This document shows, in pieces, positions 8,714 through 16,634 of a stretch of 64,000 nucleotides of DNA. The DNA comes from Macrococcoides caseolyticum (GTDB taxonomy: Bacteria > Bacillota > Bacilli > Staphylococcales > Staphylococcaceae). The notes beneath the pieces were generated by a model, which did not search any database, was not told the origin of the DNA, and saw only the letters and a program-made list of their open reading frames with translations. Position 1 is the stretch's first letter. Each line of letters begins with the position of its first letter. The translations under genes were made by a program, and so were the position numbers. The stretch lies in the NCBI RefSeq assembly GCF_021366795.1, contig NZ_JAHCPS010000001.1:186001-250000 (forward strand). Direction: 5' to 3'.

Positions 8714-9757
8714 CTATTTAATTATTTTTCTAATTGTTTTCAGTAGTGGTTTATAATGATCATCGATTAAACCTGTAAATTCAACAATCAATTCAATCGT
8801 AATAATAATTAATGTCACAATTAATATTGCACCGACGCGCGTGGATAAGTATAAAATGATTGCTGCGATACTAAATAAAATAGCAATTGAATAAATTAAA
8901 ATGACCGTCTGTGCATGGGTATACCCTAATCCTAAAAGTTTATGATGCAGATGCGCTTTGTCTGCCTGCATAATCGGTTTACCCTGTCTATATCGTCTGA
9001 TCATCGCAAAGCTCATATCAATAAACGGTACCGCTAAAATAATAATCGGGAAAAATAATGAGATGAGCGTGATATTTTTAAATCCAAGTAAACTTAATAC
9101 ACCTATAATAAAACCAAGCATTAACGCCCCGTTATCCCCTAAAAATATTTTAGCGGGATAAAAATTATACTTTAAGAAACCTAGTAATGCGCCAATTAAA
9201 ACACTACAAATCATCATAATAAAAATATTATGCTGTAATATAGCGATAAACCCAATGGTGCCAAGTGCAATCATGGAAACACCTGTTGCAAGTCCATCCA
9301 GTCCATCTACTAAATTAATAGCATTGGTTACCGCGACAATCCATAATATCGTCATCGGTATACTTAAAATCCCAAACTCTATAACGACGCCAAAAGGTAA
9401 AGTAATTAAATCAAGTTTAATGCCATGCATCACCACGATACTTGCTATAGCAATTTGACCAACGAGTTTAATAATAGCTGATAAATCAAATATATCATCA
9501 AATATACCCAGTATATTTATCAATATCGCACCTATAATAATGGGTTTAATTTCTGGCTCTACAGGATGACCAATATAAATCCCAACTAAAAAAGAGATTA
9601 ATATGACCACGCCACCGAGTACGGATACTGGCTTTGTATGTACTTTGCGGTAATTCGGTTTATCTAATGCACCAATGTAATGAGACAATTTAATAACGAT
9701 TGGCGACATTATTAGCGAAATGAATATAGTAATTAATATTAATTTTAATGTAGTCAT
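8714..9757 (-). CDS. tagO: Undecaprenyl-phosphate GlcNAc-1-phosphate transferase
   Basis: Transfers GlcNAc-1-phosphate from UDP-GlcNAc to undecaprenyl phosphate at the membrane, the first step of wall teichoic acid synthesis. About ten or eleven membrane segments alternate with cytoplasmic loops. The loops carry the Mg-binding DD (GIFDDIFDLSA), the catalytic loop NAINLVDGLDGLATG, FLGDNGALMLGF and a His-rich loop (ADKAHLHHKLL). The ATG at 9757 follows GAGGTGG; the frame is open 7 codons further. At 347 residues it is close to S. aureus TagO. It stands alone, as in staphylococci. The WecA family also feeds other polymers, but the TagO assignment follows from the lineage. Confidence 0.93.
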   Translation of the reverse strand: MTTLKLILITIFISLIMSPIVIKLSHYIGALDKPNYRKVHTKPVSVLGGVVILISFLVGIYIGHPVEPEIKPIIIGAILINILGIFDDIFDLSAIIKLVGQIAIASIVVMHGIKLDLITLPFGVVIEFGILSIPMTILWIVAVTNAINLVDGLDGLATGVSMIALGTIGFIAILQHNIFIMMICSVLIGALLGFLKYNFYPAKIFLGDNGALMLGFIIGVLSLLGFKNITLISLFFPIIILAVPFIDMSFAMIRRYRQGKPIMQADKAHLHHKLLGLGYTHAQTVILIYSIAILFSIAAIILYLSTRVGAILIVTLIIITIELIVEFTGLIDDHYKPLLKTIRKIIK

Positions 9758-9865
9758 AAGCCACCTCAAGCGATTCATTCTTTTTTACTATAGCATATTA
9801 TACGGAACTCGCCTATTATATATGTTAATCGGATGAATTTATCGTTTTAAATAGACATTATTTGT

Positions 9866-9894
9866 TTGACGAACTACTTTTTTTGAGCCATAAT
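9866..9894 (+). promoter_or_regulatory. Promoter of the yitT leader RNA
   Basis: TTGACG (9866-9871), a 17-bp spacer, then CATAAT (9889-9894). This is a near-consensus vegetative promoter about 160 bp before the yitT ATG. Transcription would start near 9901. Confidence 0.65.
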
Positions 9895-9900
9895 AATACA

Positions 9901-10030
9901 GTTAATACATAGTAAAATTACTTTATCCTTATTTATGATTGCATCATACTTGTCTCTGTATCACTATGTATGTTCGGCAATGATTTTTATCAACGTAAAG
10001 CGCATCTTTTATGGCTTTACTATTTTTTTG
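9901..10030 (+). ncRNA. Structured leader RNA of unknown class upstream of yitT
   Basis: The predicted transcript begins near 9901. A perfect 8-bp closing stem, ATACATAG (9905-9912) with CTATGTAT (9964-9971), encloses a 51-nt domain containing a 6-bp hairpin TATGAT/ATCATA (9934-9948). A terminator-like hairpin with a T-tract follows at 9995-10029, just before the yitT Shine-Dalgarno sequence. This layout resembles a transcription-attenuating riboswitch. I do not recognise the aptamer. It could instead be a small RNA with its own terminator. Confidence 0.45.
9995..10029 (+). terminator. Terminator-like hairpin in the yitT leader
   Basis: GTAAAGC pairs with GCTTTAC, plus inner CAT/ATG with a bulged G and loop CTTTT, followed by TATTTTTTT. 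It ends 5 bp before the AAAGGAG of yitT. Confidence 0.7.
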
Positions 10031-10053
10031 TCAAAAAGGAGTTAACGTTAATT

Positions 10054-10908
10054 ATGAAGAAAACAATATTAATCGATGTGCTATACACCATTATCGGTTC
10101 AATTGTTGTCGGGATTAGTTATAATCTCTTTTTACTTCCAGGTCAAATCGCTGCTGGTGGTATTTCGGGTTTAAGTACCATTCTCAACGAAATGATGGGG
10201 ACAGATCCTGCAATGATTCAGTTCTTATTCAATATACCCATATTTATTATCGGTTGGTTCACGCTTGGTAAAGCATTTAGTTTAAAAACCGTTATCGCAA
10301 CGTTTGTTGTACCTTCTACCATTTATGTTACAACACCATTAGTAGAAAAAGGGACAACAGACGCTCTTCTTTCTTCATTATATGGTGGTATTGTCTTAGG
10401 TATAGGTTTAGGACTTGTTTACCGTGGTAATGGTTCAACAGGTGGAACTGCTACACTTGCACAAATTGTTAAGAAATACACAGGTTTATCAAGTGGTTTC
10501 TGCCAGTTAATTGTTGATGCTTTTGTAGTTATTCTCAGTGCTTTTGTCTTCAATTTTGAATTAGCACTATATGCGTTAATTTCTATCTATGTAACGAGTA
10601 AAGTCATTGATATTGTTCAACTCCACACGAGTGATAACAAACTTGTCTTTATCATCACAACGAAAGAAGATAAGATTATTGATCTCATCCATGAACATAT
10701 TGAACGCGGTGTTACTAGCGTCAATGCTTTCGGTGGGTATCAACGTGAAAGCAAAAGTTTACTATTTTCTGTAATGGAACAAAGTGAAGCAATTTATTTC
10801 AAACAACTGATTGCCAGAGAAGAACCTGATTCATTTGTTATTTTTATTAATACATCAGAGATTATCGGTCGTGGTTTTTCTAAAGCTAAAATTTATCGTA
10901 CAAAGTAA
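10054..10908 (+). CDS. YitT-family membrane protein (DUF161 + DUF2179)
   Basis: An integral membrane protein of unknown substrate. About five or six hydrophobic segments cover residues 8-190, with the family's glycine-rich stretches (LPGQIAAGGISGLSTI and GNGSTGGTATLAQI). A soluble DUF2179 domain at the C-terminus carries a GVTSVNAFGGY turn. I chose the ATG at 10054, giving 284 residues starting MKKTILIDVL. The AAAGGAG lies 12 nt upstream, a rather long spacing. The frame is open to 9970, but that stretch overlaps the leader hairpin. The 11-nt gap to gdpS suggests co-transcription. The unusual structured leader is described separately. Confidence 0.85.
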   Translation: MKKTILIDVLYTIIGSIVVGISYNLFLLPGQIAAGGISGLSTILNEMMGTDPAMIQFLFNIPIFIIGWFTLGKAFSLKTVIATFVVPSTIYVTTPLVEKGTTDALLSSLYGGIVLGIGLGLVYRGNGSTGGTATLAQIVKKYTGLSSGFCQLIVDAFVVILSAFVFNFELALYALISIYVTSKVIDIVQLHTSDNKLVFIITTKEDKIIDLIHEHIERGVTSVNAFGGYQRESKSLLFSVMEQSEAIYFKQLIAREEPDSFVIFINTSEIIGRGFSKAKIYRTK

Positions 10909-10919
10909 GGGGTGAAATT

Positions 10920-11984
10920 TTGATAGAAGCAATTATTTTTAATGCTGCAGTAACAGTAAGTGGTATATATTTATTTCACCGTCTACAATTTTTTGAGGAA
11001 AAAGAAATTGTATTTTCAAAAAGTTATATTACTTTACTCATGACACTTATTTCATTTTTATTAATGACTTATCCAATTACTTATCATAATATTTCTTTTC
11101 ATCTGGCTTTTATACCATTATTATTTCTAGGTCGCTATACAAACTTTTTATATACGATGTTTAGTGCAACCTTATTAGTATTAGCTGAAATTTTTATTTT
11201 TAATGTTGTGTTGAGTGAAACTTTCGATTTATTAATTATCGGCGCTTTATCAAGTATGATTGGTCCGTTTATTAAACAAAATGATTTTAATGCGATTCAA
11301 TGGTTGACGGGATTAAGTTTAGCAATCACTGGATTCTATCAGTATTTCACACAAAGTTTTGAAATATTCCCTTTCCTTTTACTTGTTATGTCTAGTTTTA
11401 TACTTTCAACGACATCTAGTTTGATGTTTATTGATATTTGGCGCATATATAAAGTCATCCAACGTTATGAAAATGAGGACACAATCGATCATTTAACCGG
11501 ATTAGGTAATGTAAGAGAATTCGATCGTTATCTGAATGTTGTGAGTAAGCAGGCATCGGAGGCTAAACAATCTCTGTCATTACTTTTAATTGATATCGAT
11601 GATTTTAAAGAAGTTAATGACCGTTTCGGACACGATGCAGGAGATGCGGTATTAAAGCAAATGTCTCAAGTCATAAAGAACTATGTGCCTGTTGATTCTA
11701 ATACATTTCGTAATGCCGGAGAAGAATTTAGTGTAATATTTAATAATCACTCACTTGACGATACGGTTAAAGTGGCAGAAAGTATACGTACAGGCGTTAT
11801 TAATGCCTCTTTCCACTTACCAAACACAGAAGTAATTCACTTGACAGTAACAATTGGTATTGGGTATATTTCAACAGACGAAGTGAAGACACATCGTAAG
11901 ATTTTTAAAGAAGCAGATGAAATGTTACATGCAGCAAAACACCAGGGACAAAATACAGTAATGTTTAACCCGATTATAAAATAA
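10920..11984 (+). CDS. gdpS: GdpS-type membrane GGDEF protein
   Basis: A protein with 5-6 N-terminal membrane segments (residues 1 to about 170) and a C-terminal GGDEF domain (about 185-354). It resembles GdpS, the single GGDEF protein of staphylococci. The domain has LTGLGNVREFDRYL, the metal-binding LIDIDDFKEVNDRFGHDAGD, and a signature reading AGEEF in place of GG(D/E)EF. In S. aureus GdpS affects biofilm largely independently of cyclic-di-GMP, so enzymatic activity should not be assumed. Translation starts at TTG (10920) with GGGGTG 5 nt upstream; an ATG start would remove the first membrane segment. It lies 11 nt after yitT. Confidence 0.88.
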   Translation: MIEAIIFNAAVTVSGIYLFHRLQFFEEKEIVFSKSYITLLMTLISFLLMTYPITYHNISFHLAFIPLLFLGRYTNFLYTMFSATLLVLAEIFIFNVVLSETFDLLIIGALSSMIGPFIKQNDFNAIQWLTGLSLAITGFYQYFTQSFEIFPFLLLVMSSFILSTTSSLMFIDIWRIYKVIQRYENEDTIDHLTGLGNVREFDRYLNVVSKQASEAKQSLSLLLIDIDDFKEVNDRFGHDAGDAVLKQMSQVIKNYVPVDSNTFRNAGEEFSVIFNNHSLDDTVKVAESIRTGVINASFHLPNTEVIHLTVTIGIGYISTDEVKTHRKIFKEADEMLHAAKHQGQNTVMFNPIIK

Positions 11985-12012
11985 CAGGAAGTTGACTTTC
12001 TGTTATTTTTTT
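11980..12012 (+). terminator. Terminator between gdpS and the ThrE genes
   Basis: AATAACAGGAAG pairs with CTTTCTGTTATT (one G-T pair) around loop TTGA, followed by TTTTTT. The gdpS stop lies inside the stem. The next gene's AAGGAGG begins within a few bases of the T-run. Confidence 0.75.
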
Positions 12013-12026
12013 ATAAGGAGGCAAAG

Positions 12027-12785
12027 ATGGTTTCAACTCAATTATATGACGAAAAGAAAGTAAAAGACGTTGCAATGCTCGCTGGAAAATTATTATTAGA
12101 ATCTGGGGCTGAAACTTATCGTGTTGAGGACACCATGACACGAATCGCCTCACATTACGGGTTACATAATACGCACAGTTTTGTTACACCGACAGCAATT
12201 ATCTTCTCGCTTAATGAGAAAAGTTCAACGCGTTTATACCGTATCTCAAACCGTACGACAGATTTAGAGAAAATATCTGAGGTCAATGAAATTTCACGTG
12301 CAATCACAAGTGGTAAGGTCACTTTAGAAGCAGCCAAACTTGCTTTAGATGAGCTTGAAAAGGCTGATTTACAGTATGATTTCTGGATTAAAGTCTTTTC
12401 CAGCGCAATAGTTTGTGCTTTATTCTTATTGATGTTTAAAGGACAACCTATCGATACTATCCCCGCATTTATTACCGGCGGCATCGGTTATTTGGTTTGT
12501 GATTACTTCAGTAAAATATATAAAATCCAGTTCTTTGCCGAATATGCGGGTTCTGTAGCTATCGCACTTGTCGGTATGTTTTACGTTAATTATATTTATC
12601 CTGGCGAATTTGATAAGATTATTATCTCAGCTGTAATGCCACTCGTTCCAGGTGTCCCTATTACAAATGCCATTCGCGACATGATGGCTGGACAGTTATT
12701 AGCCGGCACGTCTAAAGGTGTGGAAGCCGCATTAACTGCATTTGCTATAGGTGCAGGTGTCGCTACGATTTTAATTATTTTTTAG
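12027..12785 (+). CDS. ThrE-type threonine/serine exporter, DUF1212 subunit
   Basis: The larger half of a split ThrE exporter. Residues 1 to about 110 form the cytoplasmic domain with the family motif ESGAETYRVEDTM and SFVTPTAI. Residues 115-252 contain five hydrophobic segments, including the conserved VMPLVPGVPITNAIRDMMAG. The family exports threonine or serine in Corynebacterium; relatives elsewhere have been linked to other small organic acids, so the substrate here is unproven. AAGGAGG precedes the ATG. The second subunit starts 12 bp downstream. A terminator hairpin directly precedes the Shine-Dalgarno sequence. Confidence 0.85.
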   Translation: MVSTQLYDEKKVKDVAMLAGKLLLESGAETYRVEDTMTRIASHYGLHNTHSFVTPTAIIFSLNEKSSTRLYRISNRTTDLEKISEVNEISRAITSGKVTLEAAKLALDELEKADLQYDFWIKVFSSAIVCALFLLMFKGQPIDTIPAFITGGIGYLVCDYFSKIYKIQFFAEYAGSVAIALVGMFYVNYIYPGEFDKIIISAVMPLVPGVPITNAIRDMMAGQLLAGTSKGVEAALTAFAIGAGVATILIIF

Positions 12786-12797
12786 GAGGCATAATGG

Positions 12798-13283
12798 ATG
12801 ACTTTAATTTTTCAAACGATTATTAGTTTCTTTGCATCTATATTCTTTGCCATTGTCTTTAATGCACCTAAGAAGTTATTAATGGCATGCGGCTTTGTTG
12901 GTGCAATCGGATGGATGGTCTACACAATAGCTGAATCAACGAAGTTAACTTTAGCAGTCGGTGTATTCTTAGGTTCTCTAGCCCTTAGTCTATGTGCACA
13001 TTTATTTGCACGTTACTATAAACGTCCAGTCATCATTTTTAACGTTGCGGGTATTATTCCATTAGTACCTGGTGGCGTGGCTTATGATGCAACTAAGAAC
13101 TTAATTATTTCAGACTTTAGTGAGGCCCTTGCAAAAGGGATGGAAGCAACACTTGCTTCTGGTGCGATTGCATTCGGTCTGTTAATTGCTGAAATCTTGT
13201 TCCAGACTTTCCTAAAAGGTTATAAACGATTCAAACACAGAAAGTATCGCAGAAAAAAAGGCGAAGAACCAATTAATTTATAA
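12798..13283 (+). CDS. ThrE-type exporter, DUF3815 subunit
   Basis: A 161-residue protein with four or five hydrophobic segments. It is the partner half of the exporter encoded just upstream. The glycine/proline motif IIPLVPGGVAYDATK parallels the MPLVPGVP motif of the first subunit, as expected for the two halves of a pseudo-symmetric carrier. A basic tail (KRFKHRKYRRKKGE) marks a cytoplasmic C-terminus. TAGGAGGC precedes the ATG, and an out-of-frame ATG lies 4 nt earlier. It ends before a T-rich terminator. Confidence 0.83.
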   Translation: MTLIFQTIISFFASIFFAIVFNAPKKLLMACGFVGAIGWMVYTIAESTKLTLAVGVFLGSLALSLCAHLFARYYKRPVIIFNVAGIIPLVPGGVAYDATKNLIISDFSEALAKGMEATLASGAIAFGLLIAEILFQTFLKGYKRFKHRKYRRKKGEEPINL

Positions 13284-13289
13284 GTCATG

Positions 13290-13331
13290 CTTATTTTATG
13301 TTTTAAAAATAAAATAAGTGTGATTTTTTTT
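13290..13331 (+). terminator. Terminator after the ThrE pair
   Basis: CTTATTTTAT (13290-13299) pairs with ATAAAATAAG (13309-13318), followed after 5 nt by eight T. Confidence 0.65.
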
Positions 13332-13384
13332 GCATTTAAGATTAAAATAGAAGTATTAACTTATATTTACCAGGAGGATGAAAC

Positions 13385-14608
13385 ATGAAAGAAAAGTTAA
13401 TTGAACGATTATCGACATACGTGAAAATTGATACACAATCTGATGCCTCAAGTACATCAACACCTTCTACAAAAAAACAATGGGATTTACTCAACTTGTT
13501 ACAAAAAGAAATTGAAGGCTTAGGTCTTGAAACAGATATTGATGACTATGGTTATTTGTTTGCAACATTACCAGCAAACACAGATAAACAAGTGCCAACA
13601 ATTGGTTTGCTTGCGCATGTTGACACAGCGACTGATTTTACAGGTACAAACGTATCACCACAATTAATTGACAACTATGACGGACAAGATATTACGCTTA
13701 AGAATGGTTTAGTCATTGAAAAGTCAAAATTTCCTGAATTAGAAATATATAAAGGTCATACATTAATGACAACAGATGGCAAGACGCTATTAGGTGCGGA
13801 TAACAAAGCTGGTATTACAGAAATAATGACAGCGATTGAATACTTAATCCAGCATCCAGAAATCAAACACGGTAAAATCAGATTTGGATTTACACCTGAC
13901 GAAGAAATTGGCCGTGGTCCACACAAATTTGATGTCGAACGATTTGGTGCTGATTTTGCCTATACGATTGATGGTTCAAGGCGCGGCGAATTACAATATG
14001 AAAGCTTTAATGCAGCGGGTGTTGAAGTGAAATTTAACGGTGTGAATGTTCACCCAGGAAGTGCAAAGGATAAAATGGTCAATGCATTAAACCTGGCTGT
14101 ACAATTCCACAACGCATTACCTGCGAATGAGCGACCTGAACACACAGAAGGTTATGAAGGTTTCTATCACTTAATGGATATGAACGGTAACGTTGAACAT
14201 GCGACGTTATCATATATTATTCGTGATCACGATAAACAAATCTTTGAAAGCCGTAAAAAAACATTAGAATCTATCGCACAATCCATTCAAGATACATTTG
14301 GTAAAGACGCTTGTAATATCATTATTAAAGATCAATACTTTAATATGGGTGAAAAAATCACACCACATCAAGCACTTATCGATGTTCCACTTGAAGTCAT
14401 GAAATCACTTAATATTGAGCCAATTGTTGAGCCAATTCGTGGTGGTACAGATGGCAGCCAATTATCATTTATGGGCTTACCGACACCAAATATATTTACA
14501 GGCGCTGAAAATTTCCATGGTCCATATGAATATGTATCGATTGATGACATGGCACTATCTGTGATGACGATTGTCGGCATATTAGCTAAATTTGAAGAAA
14601 ACGCGTAA
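13385..14608 (+). CDS. pepT: Peptidase T (aminotripeptidase)
   Basis: A cytoplasmic di-zinc M20-family enzyme that removes the N-terminal residue from tripeptides. Metal ligands and catalytic residues are visible: HVDTATDF (His, Asp), GADNKAG (bridging Asp), TPDEEIGRG (catalytic Glu pair), and the C-terminal [15 protein letters not shown] (His). The lid domain lies at about residues 205-310. Length is 407 residues, standard for PepT. GGAGG lies 8 nt before the ATG. Terminators on both sides make it monocistronic. It would complement the two peptide transporters at 25-28 kb, though they are not linked. Confidence 0.95.
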   Translation: MKEKLIERLSTYVKIDTQSDASSTSTPSTKKQWDLLNLLQKEIEGLGLETDIDDYGYLFATLPANTDKQVPTIGLLAHVDTATDFTGTNVSPQLIDNYDGQDITLKNGLVIEKSKFPELEIYKGHTLMTTDGKTLLGADNKAGITEIMTAIEYLIQHPEIKHGKIRFGFTPDEEIGRGPHKFDVERFGADFAYTIDGSRRGELQYESFNAAGVEVKFNGVNVHPGSAKDKMVNALNLAVQFHNALPANERPEHTEGYEGFYHLMDMNGNVEHATLSYIIRDHDKQIFESRKKTLESIAQSIQDTFGKDACNIIIKDQYFNMGEKITPHQALIDVPLEVMKSLNIEPIVEPIRGGTDGSQLSFMGLPTPNIFTGAENFHGPYEYVSIDDMALSVMTIVGILAKFEENA

Positions 14609-14627
14609 TATATCACGAATAATATTA

Positions 14628-14680
14628 AAACCTTACAACTACAATCATCTTTAAGATGGGCGTATTCGTAAGGTTTTTTT
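14628..14680. terminator. Bidirectional terminator between pepT and glycerate kinase
   Basis: AAACCTTAC (14628-14636) pairs with GTAAGGTTT (14668-14676), with an inner ATCTT/AAGAT hairpin, then TTTTTTT on the plus strand. The two genes converge here. Confidence 0.8.
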
Positions 14681-14695
14681 CATCTAATTATTCTA

Positions 14696-15796
14696 TTATG
14701 CTTTTTCTATATCTTGCTTTCGCGTTGCCAGTAAAATGTTTTTTACAGTGCTTTGTAATTGTATACCAATTTGAATAGCTTCAGTATCGTCATGAATTTC
14801 CGGATAGATATTGTGCTCAATTACTGCTTTATCGTTACTCATTTGTTTATATTGTTTACCCGCCATTAAATAGACATTAATCTTTTCAGGGTTCTGAAGT
14901 TTATTGATTTCATTAACGACAAGAGAACCTGTTGTCTCATCAATACTTCCTCCACCATAAATAACCATATCTGCTTCATCCAGCAGTTGTTTAATATGTG
15001 TACGTTCGAAGATAACTTCCGCTGATGTTTTCGTTTCTGCATTCAAAATTTGTTCAAAGACTGCTCTCAGTGCGCCACCATCACCACCAAATAATGAAGC
15101 AGATAAATCGATACCACATTTCTTAAATTGTTGTGCAATATACCAAATACTATTGTCAATTGTCTGTTTTGTTTCATAATCAAATTGACTTTGTGCAATA
15201 TGACTATCTTTACCAAATATTTTATATTGATGATCACTCACGATAGTAAATGAAACATCTTTCAGTCGGTTATCCATATCAGCCATTTCAATATGTCGTA
15301 CTTCTTTTAAATCACTCTGTTTTAATGGTCCGTCAATTAATTGATAATCACGATTATAAAACTTTACACCAAATGCTGATAACATGCCTAGACCTGCATC
15401 AAACGTATGACTACCACCGATGGAAATAATAAAAGATTTGACTCCGATATCGAGTCCTTGTGTGATTAATTGCCCCAATCCATAGCTTGAAGCATTTAAA
15501 GGTGTTTCATTTGATTTTAAGACGGATTTACTATCTATTAACATCACATCATGTTCAAGTATCGCTACTTCGACGATGGCAGGTGATAACAAATTATTAC
15601 TCACATGACGTTTTAATTTGCGACCTTTCTCCCAGACAAGTAATGCTTCTATCATATTTTTATCACTTTCAAATAAAGGAATCATCACAATATTTGCCTT
15701 ACTATCAGCAGCTTTAACGCCATCATAAACGTACTGGTTGGCATGATGAGAGTGAAGCTTATCAAAAAAAGAATCCATAGCAATTAAAATTTTCAT
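14696..15796 (-). CDS. Glycerate kinase
   Basis: Phosphorylates D-glycerate, feeding it into lower glycolysis. The N-terminus MKILIAMDSFF corresponds to the usual KIVIAPDSFK of the GckA/GarK-type family. Glycine-rich nucleotide-site segments follow (IISIGGSHTFDAGLGML, LFGGDGGALRAVFEQ, MVIYGGGSIDETTG). Of two tandem ATGs, the second (15796) is 5 nt from GGAGG and is preferred, giving 366 residues. Relative to textbook members, the DSFKGS and DGGEGT-type motifs are altered (DSFFDKL; no clear GDGGEGT), so the substrate is less certain. A perfect inverted repeat lies 20 bp upstream of the start. Confidence 0.8.
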   Translation of the reverse strand: MKILIAMDSFFDKLHSHHANQYVYDGVKAADSKANIVMIPLFESDKNMIEALLVWEKGRKLKRHVSNNLLSPAIVEVAILEHDVMLIDSKSVLKSNETPLNASSYGLGQLITQGLDIGVKSFIISIGGSHTFDAGLGMLSAFGVKFYNRDYQLIDGPLKQSDLKEVRHIEMADMDNRLKDVSFTIVSDHQYKIFGKDSHIAQSQFDYETKQTIDNSIWYIAQQFKKCGIDLSASLFGGDGGALRAVFEQILNAETKTSAEVIFERTHIKQLLDEADMVIYGGGSIDETTGSLVVNEINKLQNPEKINVYLMAGKQYKQMSNDKAVIEHNIYPEIHDDTEAIQIGIQLQSTVKNILLATRKQDIEKA

Positions 15797-15815
15797 CATA
15801 ACCTCCAAAATAAAT

Positions 15816-15838
15816 AACTAATAGTCACACTATTAGTT
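15816..15838. repeat. 10-bp perfect inverted repeat before glycerate kinase
   Basis: AACTAATAGT-CAC-ACTATTAGTT, 20 bp upstream of the start codon. No strong T-run follows on the minus strand, so it is an operator candidate or a weak terminator of the preceding bacilliredoxin gene. Confidence 0.55.
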
Positions 15839-15878
15839 AAGTTTTTTATTTATTCATTTATTCTAACATATTCATCGT

Positions 15879-16199
15879 TTATTCTTCAGCTTTGGATAAA
15901 TTAGCAATGGTAATATTTTTATGGCTGTCATGCCAAGCGACCTCACCATCTTTAAAGTAAAATGCTTGAGGTGACTCATGTTTAATATGCGTTCTTTCTT
16001 CGATATATCGAGATAATTCACGCGCATCCTGGACAATTAAGTAATAGGCATTAATGTCTCTTTCATATGCAAAATTATCAAATTGATCATAAGCACTTTC
16101 TGAAATTGGGCATGTATTTGAATGTTTTAAAAAGAAAACTGATGGATTTGTCTCTAGCATTTCTTCAAACTGTTCAATCGTATTCAATTTAATTATCAT
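15879..16199 (-). CDS. brxC: Monothiol bacilliredoxin BrxC/YtxJ
   Basis: A 106-residue thioredoxin-fold protein with the TCPIS active site (SNTCPISESAY) typical of BrxC/YtxJ. It removes bacillithiol adducts from proteins after oxidative stress. The predicted cis-Pro loop (HESPQAFYFKDGEV) is present. GGGGTG precedes the ATG. Bacillithiol is made by Bacillus and Staphylococcus relatives, consistent with the inferred host. Confidence 0.87.
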   Translation of the reverse strand: MIIKLNTIEQFEEMLETNPSVFFLKHSNTCPISESAYDQFDNFAYERDINAYYLIVQDARELSRYIEERTHIKHESPQAFYFKDGEVAWHDSHKNITIANLSKAEE

Positions 16200-16340
16200 G
16201 ATTTCACCCCGTCATTGTGCATTCGATTTTTAAAATATATCACGGTAAGATTAATTTTGCAATCTATTATTTTATAATACCCCTATCTCTATTAAATACA
16301 CATTGATATAATAAAAGAAATAATAAGCTTGGAGGGAATT

Positions 16341-16559
16341 ATGAATAATAATAATAAATTGCCATTGAAACGCTGGACGTTCATAGATACATTAAATACA
16401 TGTGTACTCATCTATGTTCTGCTTTTTTTCAAAGATATTAATAAAAGTCCAATCCTTACAATCGTTATTTTCATCGCGATTGCAATTTGGATAATGACGG
16501 TTATTGCTAAGAATATCATCATCTCAAAACATAGTAATCAAATACCACCTAAATCATAA
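16341..16559 (+). CDS. Small two-helix membrane protein, unknown function
   Basis: A 72-residue protein with an Asn-rich start (MNNNNKLPLKRW) and two hydrophobic helices (about residues 16-31 and 37-56). It ends in a charged tail. The ATG at 16341 follows GGAGGG. A strong terminator lies just after it, so it looks like a real single-gene unit. I do not recognise a family. The surroundings (bacilliredoxin, lipoprotein) give no clear functional hint. Confidence 0.65.
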   Translation: MNNNNKLPLKRWTFIDTLNTCVLIYVLLFFKDINKSPILTIVIFIAIAIWIMTVIAKNIIISKHSNQIPPKS

Positions 16560-16575
16560 ATTAAATCATAAAGAT

Positions 16576-16627
16576 AAAACCGAACGCTACTGCTAAATCT
16601 TTGATTTACAGAGTGGTTCGGTTTTTT
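16576..16627. terminator. Bidirectional terminator
   Basis: AAAACCGAAC (16576-16585) pairs with GTTCGGTTTT (16616-16625), with an inner AAATC/GATTT hairpin. It lies between the converging small membrane gene and the lipoprotein gene. Confidence 0.8.
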
Positions 16628-16634
16628 GTCAGTG

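Noticed and set aside
9970-10053. N-terminal extension of the YitT protein
   Set aside because: There is no Shine-Dalgarno sequence before 9970, the stretch overlaps the leader hairpin, and MKKTILID at 10054 fits the family start.
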